DNA of 35,275 nt from CAZUXY01 sp964624235 (GTDB lineage: Bacteria; Spirochaetota; UBA4802; UBA5368). The stretch is from NCBI GenBank assembly GCA_964624235.1, contig CAZUXY010000050.1, positions 1 through 35,275 of the forward strand, written 5' to 3'. Below the pieces are notes generated by a model, which searched no databases, was not told the origin of the DNA, and was given only the letters and a program-made list of their open reading frames with translations. Shown here in pieces: positions 33,286 through 35,275 of this stretch (the stretch's first letter is position 1; the number at the start of each line of letters is the position of its first letter). A program made the translations under genes and the position numbers.

Positions 33286-33816
33286 TTATTGCTCCGACGC
33301 GCGTCCTTCCTGTTCAAACAACATACTTTCAAGATTCAGAATAACAATAAGCCTGCCGCCTGCACGCCCGATCCCTTTAATAAACACCTCGGAAATGCCT
33401 TCAATCAGCCGGGACGGCGGATCAATATGGCTTATCGGCAATCTGACCACCTGGTGAACATTGTCCACGAGCAGCCCGAATAATTTTTCATTAGCCTCAA
33501 TTACTATAACCCGAGTGGATTCAGTCTCCTTCACCCTTTGAAATCCAAACCGTTCACGTATATCCAGGACCGGTATCACACTGCCTCTGAGATTAATGAC
33601 CCCTTTGATAAAAGGTGGCGTATTCGGCAAACGTGTCATATCGGGATACCTGATTATCTCATGAACCTGTAAAATATCCAGGCCGTATTCCACATCGGTA
33701 AGCAAAAAGGTCACCAGCTGGACAATGTCGCCCTCTGAATATTCTTCCTCCTTCCCGGAAACCTGGTTGTCTAGAACCAGTCTGTTTTTTTCATTTATCA
33801 ATTCATCAAGGTTCAT
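33286..33816 (-). CDS. cheW: CheW coupling protein
   Basis: A 176-residue SH3-like adaptor linking receptors to CheA. The family core is VQLVTFLLTDVEYGLDILQVHEI, cited here by its ends (VQLVTF and QVHEI), then PPFIKGVINLRGSVIPVLD and the FGLLVDNVHQVVRLP region. About 35 variable residues precede the core. The start is the ATG at 33816 with AAGGA ~8 bases upstream; the frame is open 27 codons further without similarity. It lies 62 bases before cheA and is probably the first gene of the che unit. Confidence 0.93.
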   Translation of the reverse strand: MNLDELINEKNRLVLDNQVSGKEEEYSEGDIVQLVTFLLTDVEYGLDILQVHEIIRYPDMTRLPNTPPFIKGVINLRGSVIPVLDIRERFGFQRVKETESTRVIVIEANEKLFGLLVDNVHQVVRLPISHIDPPSRLIEGISEVFIKGIGRAGGRLIVILNLESMLFEQEGRASEQ

Positions 33817-33918
33817 AAATACATCCTTCACAAAATGAGATTCACCGTATACGCTTCTCAGGAAGAGTCTATAGCATCTTCCCTTTCTTTTCAACATATT
33901 TTTTCTTCAGGAAACGGA

Positions 33919-33947
33919 ACTATTGCTGCCGGGGCCGGGGTTTTCAA
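33919..33947 (-). promoter_or_regulatory. candidate promoter for the che operon
   Basis: On the minus strand there is TTGAAA (33947-33942), a 17-base GC-rich spacer and AATAGT (33924-33919), ~100 bases before the cheW ATG. The match is fair only. I see no sigma28-type GCCGATAA box. Confidence 0.35.
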
Positions 33948-34084
33948 GGAGTATTATATATGCCGGTATGGATAAAAAAGTAACGCCCTCAGTATGATTT
34001 TAAAAATGAAAAAGGAACCCCTCTATACCCTGTCGATAAAATCTTCTTGCCCAAACCCCCGGATGCTGTTGATCTGATCCTGTT

Positions 34085-34996
34085 ATGTATATCGGCATCG
34101 ACATAGGATCAGTTACTGTTAAACTCGTGATTGTCAAGGGAGATGCGGTGGTACTCACCGGATATTCATATCACCGGGGAGACCCTCTGGACTCGGTATC
34201 GCAACATTTCGCTCTTGCCCGCAGCAAAGGACTGCACCGGTATTCCTCTCTCTGTATTACGGGATCGGGCAGAAAACTACTGAACCTGCACTTTGCCGCC
34301 GATATCGTAAAAAACGAAATCACCGCGCTCTGGAAATCCTCGGTAACCTGTTTCCCGAGAGTAAAGACCATCATGGAAATAGGGGGCCAGGATTCCAAGC
34401 TCATTACCGTAAAAGAAGGGGAAATAAGCAACTTTAAACTCAATTCGGTATGTGCCGCAGGAACCGGTTCTTTCATAGATCAGCAGGCTCACCGCCTTGG
34501 AATATCCATTGACGAGTTGTCTATCGCTGCCGCAAAGGCGTTGATACCGGCACGTTTCACCGGAAGATGCACGGTCTTCGTTGAAACCGAAATGGTAAAT
34601 CTGCAACAGCGGGGTTTCCCGGTTGACGCCATTGCCGCAGGTCTGTTTGACGCGGTGTGTGAAAATTATATTAATGATCTCGGAGCCGGGATGGTTTTTA
34701 ATGATCCTGTTATCTTTTGCGGAGGAGTTTCACGAATCGCGGGGGTAAAAACCGCTTTTGAAAAAAAGCTGGGGAAAAACATCATCGTGCCCGAACTGAA
34801 CAACTTAATGGGCGCATACGGAGCCGCACTGCTTGCCAGGGAGCATCACGAAAAATCAAACCCCCGGGAAAAGACCCATAAAACCCTTCCTGAAAATATA
34901 AAAGCTTCAGCCGGCAGCAAATTCCCCACCCGGTGTAACCGCAGCGACTGCCTTAACTGCGGATTATGCGAGGGTCGGGTAATCGATCAGCATTAA
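34085..34996 (+). CDS. BadF/BcrA/HgdC-type ATPase (acyl-CoA dehydratase activase family) with Cys-rich tail
   Basis: A 303-residue ASKHA-fold ATPase. YIGIDIGSVTVKL is the first phosphate loop; MEIGGQDSK (97-105) and CAAGTGSFIDQQA (123-135) are family hallmarks. Cys123 and Cys162 (GRCTVFVETEM) are the ligands that hold a 4Fe-4S cluster between two subunits in HgdC. Such proteins use ATP to drive an electron into a 2-hydroxyacyl-CoA dehydratase or benzoyl-CoA reductase. No dehydratase subunit gene lies beside it. The last ~25 residues carry four cysteines (284, 289, 292, 295; CxxxxCxxCxxC), beyond the usual ~260-residue activase. The ribosome site is weak. The stop overlaps the next gene's stop by four bases. 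Confidence 0.88.
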   Translation: MYIGIDIGSVTVKLVIVKGDAVVLTGYSYHRGDPLDSVSQHFALARSKGLHRYSSLCITGSGRKLLNLHFAADIVKNEITALWKSSVTCFPRVKTIMEIGGQDSKLITVKEGEISNFKLNSVCAAGTGSFIDQQAHRLGISIDELSIAAAKALIPARFTGRCTVFVETEMVNLQQRGFPVDAIAAGLFDAVCENYINDLGAGMVFNDPVIFCGGVSRIAGVKTAFEKKLGKNIIVPELNNLMGAYGAALLAREHHEKSNPREKTHKTLPENIKASAGSKFPTRCNRSDCLNCGLCEGRVIDQH

Positions 34997-35275
34997 AGCT
35001 TGATCCGTACTATGCCCCTCTTGCTGGTGCCGAAAAACGCGTTTTGTCCGCTAAGTACCACGTTGCTGGTTGCTTCACCATGAATTACCAGGGACCATTT
35101 CACCACACCGCTCTGCAGATCAATCACATAAAAAGCCTGTCTGGCCAGCAGGTAAAGGTTTTCCCCTCTCATCACCGGGCTTCGTTCTATCGCGCCACCC
35201 ACATTTATCTTCCACTCCTGCACTCCCTGCTGGTTCAATTTCATGACATCACCGTTGGCGGCAACGATAAAAAGA
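34993..35275 (-). CDS. PQQ-like beta-propeller protein (C-terminal part; 5' end outside the window)
   Basis: The frame is open to the window edge, giving 93 codons. Repeats of the type LYLLARQAFYVIDLQSGVVKW and AFFGTSKRGIVRIKL, each with a short strand, a Gly-rich turn and a Trp, match the PQQ/Kelch-like beta-propeller family (PF13360-type), as in BamB. Whether it is exported or an outer-membrane assembly factor cannot be seen without the N-terminus. Its TAA shares the palindrome TTAA with the stop of the convergent activase gene. Confidence 0.7.
   Translation of the reverse strand, partial: LFIVAANGDVMKLNQQGVQEWKINVGGAIERSPVMRGENLYLLARQAFYVIDLQSGVVKWSLVIHGEATSNVVLSGQNAFFGTSKRGIVRIKL

Noticed and set aside
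33960..34077. Short plus-strand frames before the activase gene, one (33960) with AAGGAG eight bases upstream
   Set aside because: The peptides are only 7 to 23 codons and no attenuation hairpin is seen; a leader role cannot be supported.

Overview
The window is 35,275 bases of densely packed bacterial chromosome from a Gram-negative (diderm) organism. It encodes outer-membrane beta-barrel proteins, MurJ, a chemotaxis cluster and standard sigma70-type promoters. The protein style and gene order (scpA-scpB-pheA-aroF-tyrA-cmk-rpsA, a very large CheA, scattered TPR proteins, c-di-GMP and SpoIIE/STAS signalling) suggest a free-living, deep-branching spirochaete. This is an inference from style; there is no rRNA in the window to test it. 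I see no tRNA, rRNA, CRISPR array, insertion sequence or phage gene.

Layout. 1-4.1 kb: a partial B12-binding radical SAM gene coupled to a Mut7-C RNase-like gene, then an Omp85-type barrel and a porin-like protein facing each other across a bidirectional terminator. 4.4-7.9 kb: two signalling genes, an EAL-CBS-GGDEF protein and a CBS-SpoIIE phosphatase, with a possible small ORF between them. 8.3-11.8 kb: a lone YgiT-type zinc finger, gltX, an exported protein and a transglutaminase, ending in a tail-to-tail overlap with murJ. 13.6-16.8 kb: a three-gene operon with an exported TPR protein, a permease-like membrane protein and a FecE/BtuD-type ABC ATPase whose catalytic motifs are almost all degraded. 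16.8-20.2 kb (minus strand): rpmF, acpP, rnc, a Nudix hydrolase, aroB and a STAS protein, tightly overlapped. 20.6-28.4 kb (minus strand): scpA, scpB, pheA, aroF, tyrA, cmk, rpsA and an anchored TPR protein, probably one long operon for chromosome segregation, Phe/Tyr synthesis, CMP kinase and translation. 28.5-33.8 kb (minus strand): cheW, cheA, cheB and cheY. 34.1 kb to the end: a BadF/HgdC-type activase facing a partial PQQ-like beta-propeller gene.

How the genes work together. In the chemotaxis cluster CheW and CheA form the kinase complex and CheB is the methylesterase. CheA carries a C-terminal CheC-like phosphatase domain on the same chain, so one protein could both phosphorylate and dephosphorylate CheY. 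AroB, AroF, PheA and TyrA cover much of the aromatic amino acid route. The SpoIIE phosphatase and the STAS protein, about 9 kb apart, could be parts of a partner-switching pathway, but no RsbW-type kinase is present. The most unusual items are the CheA-CheC fusion, the ABC operon with an apparently hydrolysis-dead ATPase, and the paired c-di-GMP and phosphatase genes that share the same kind of CBS module.
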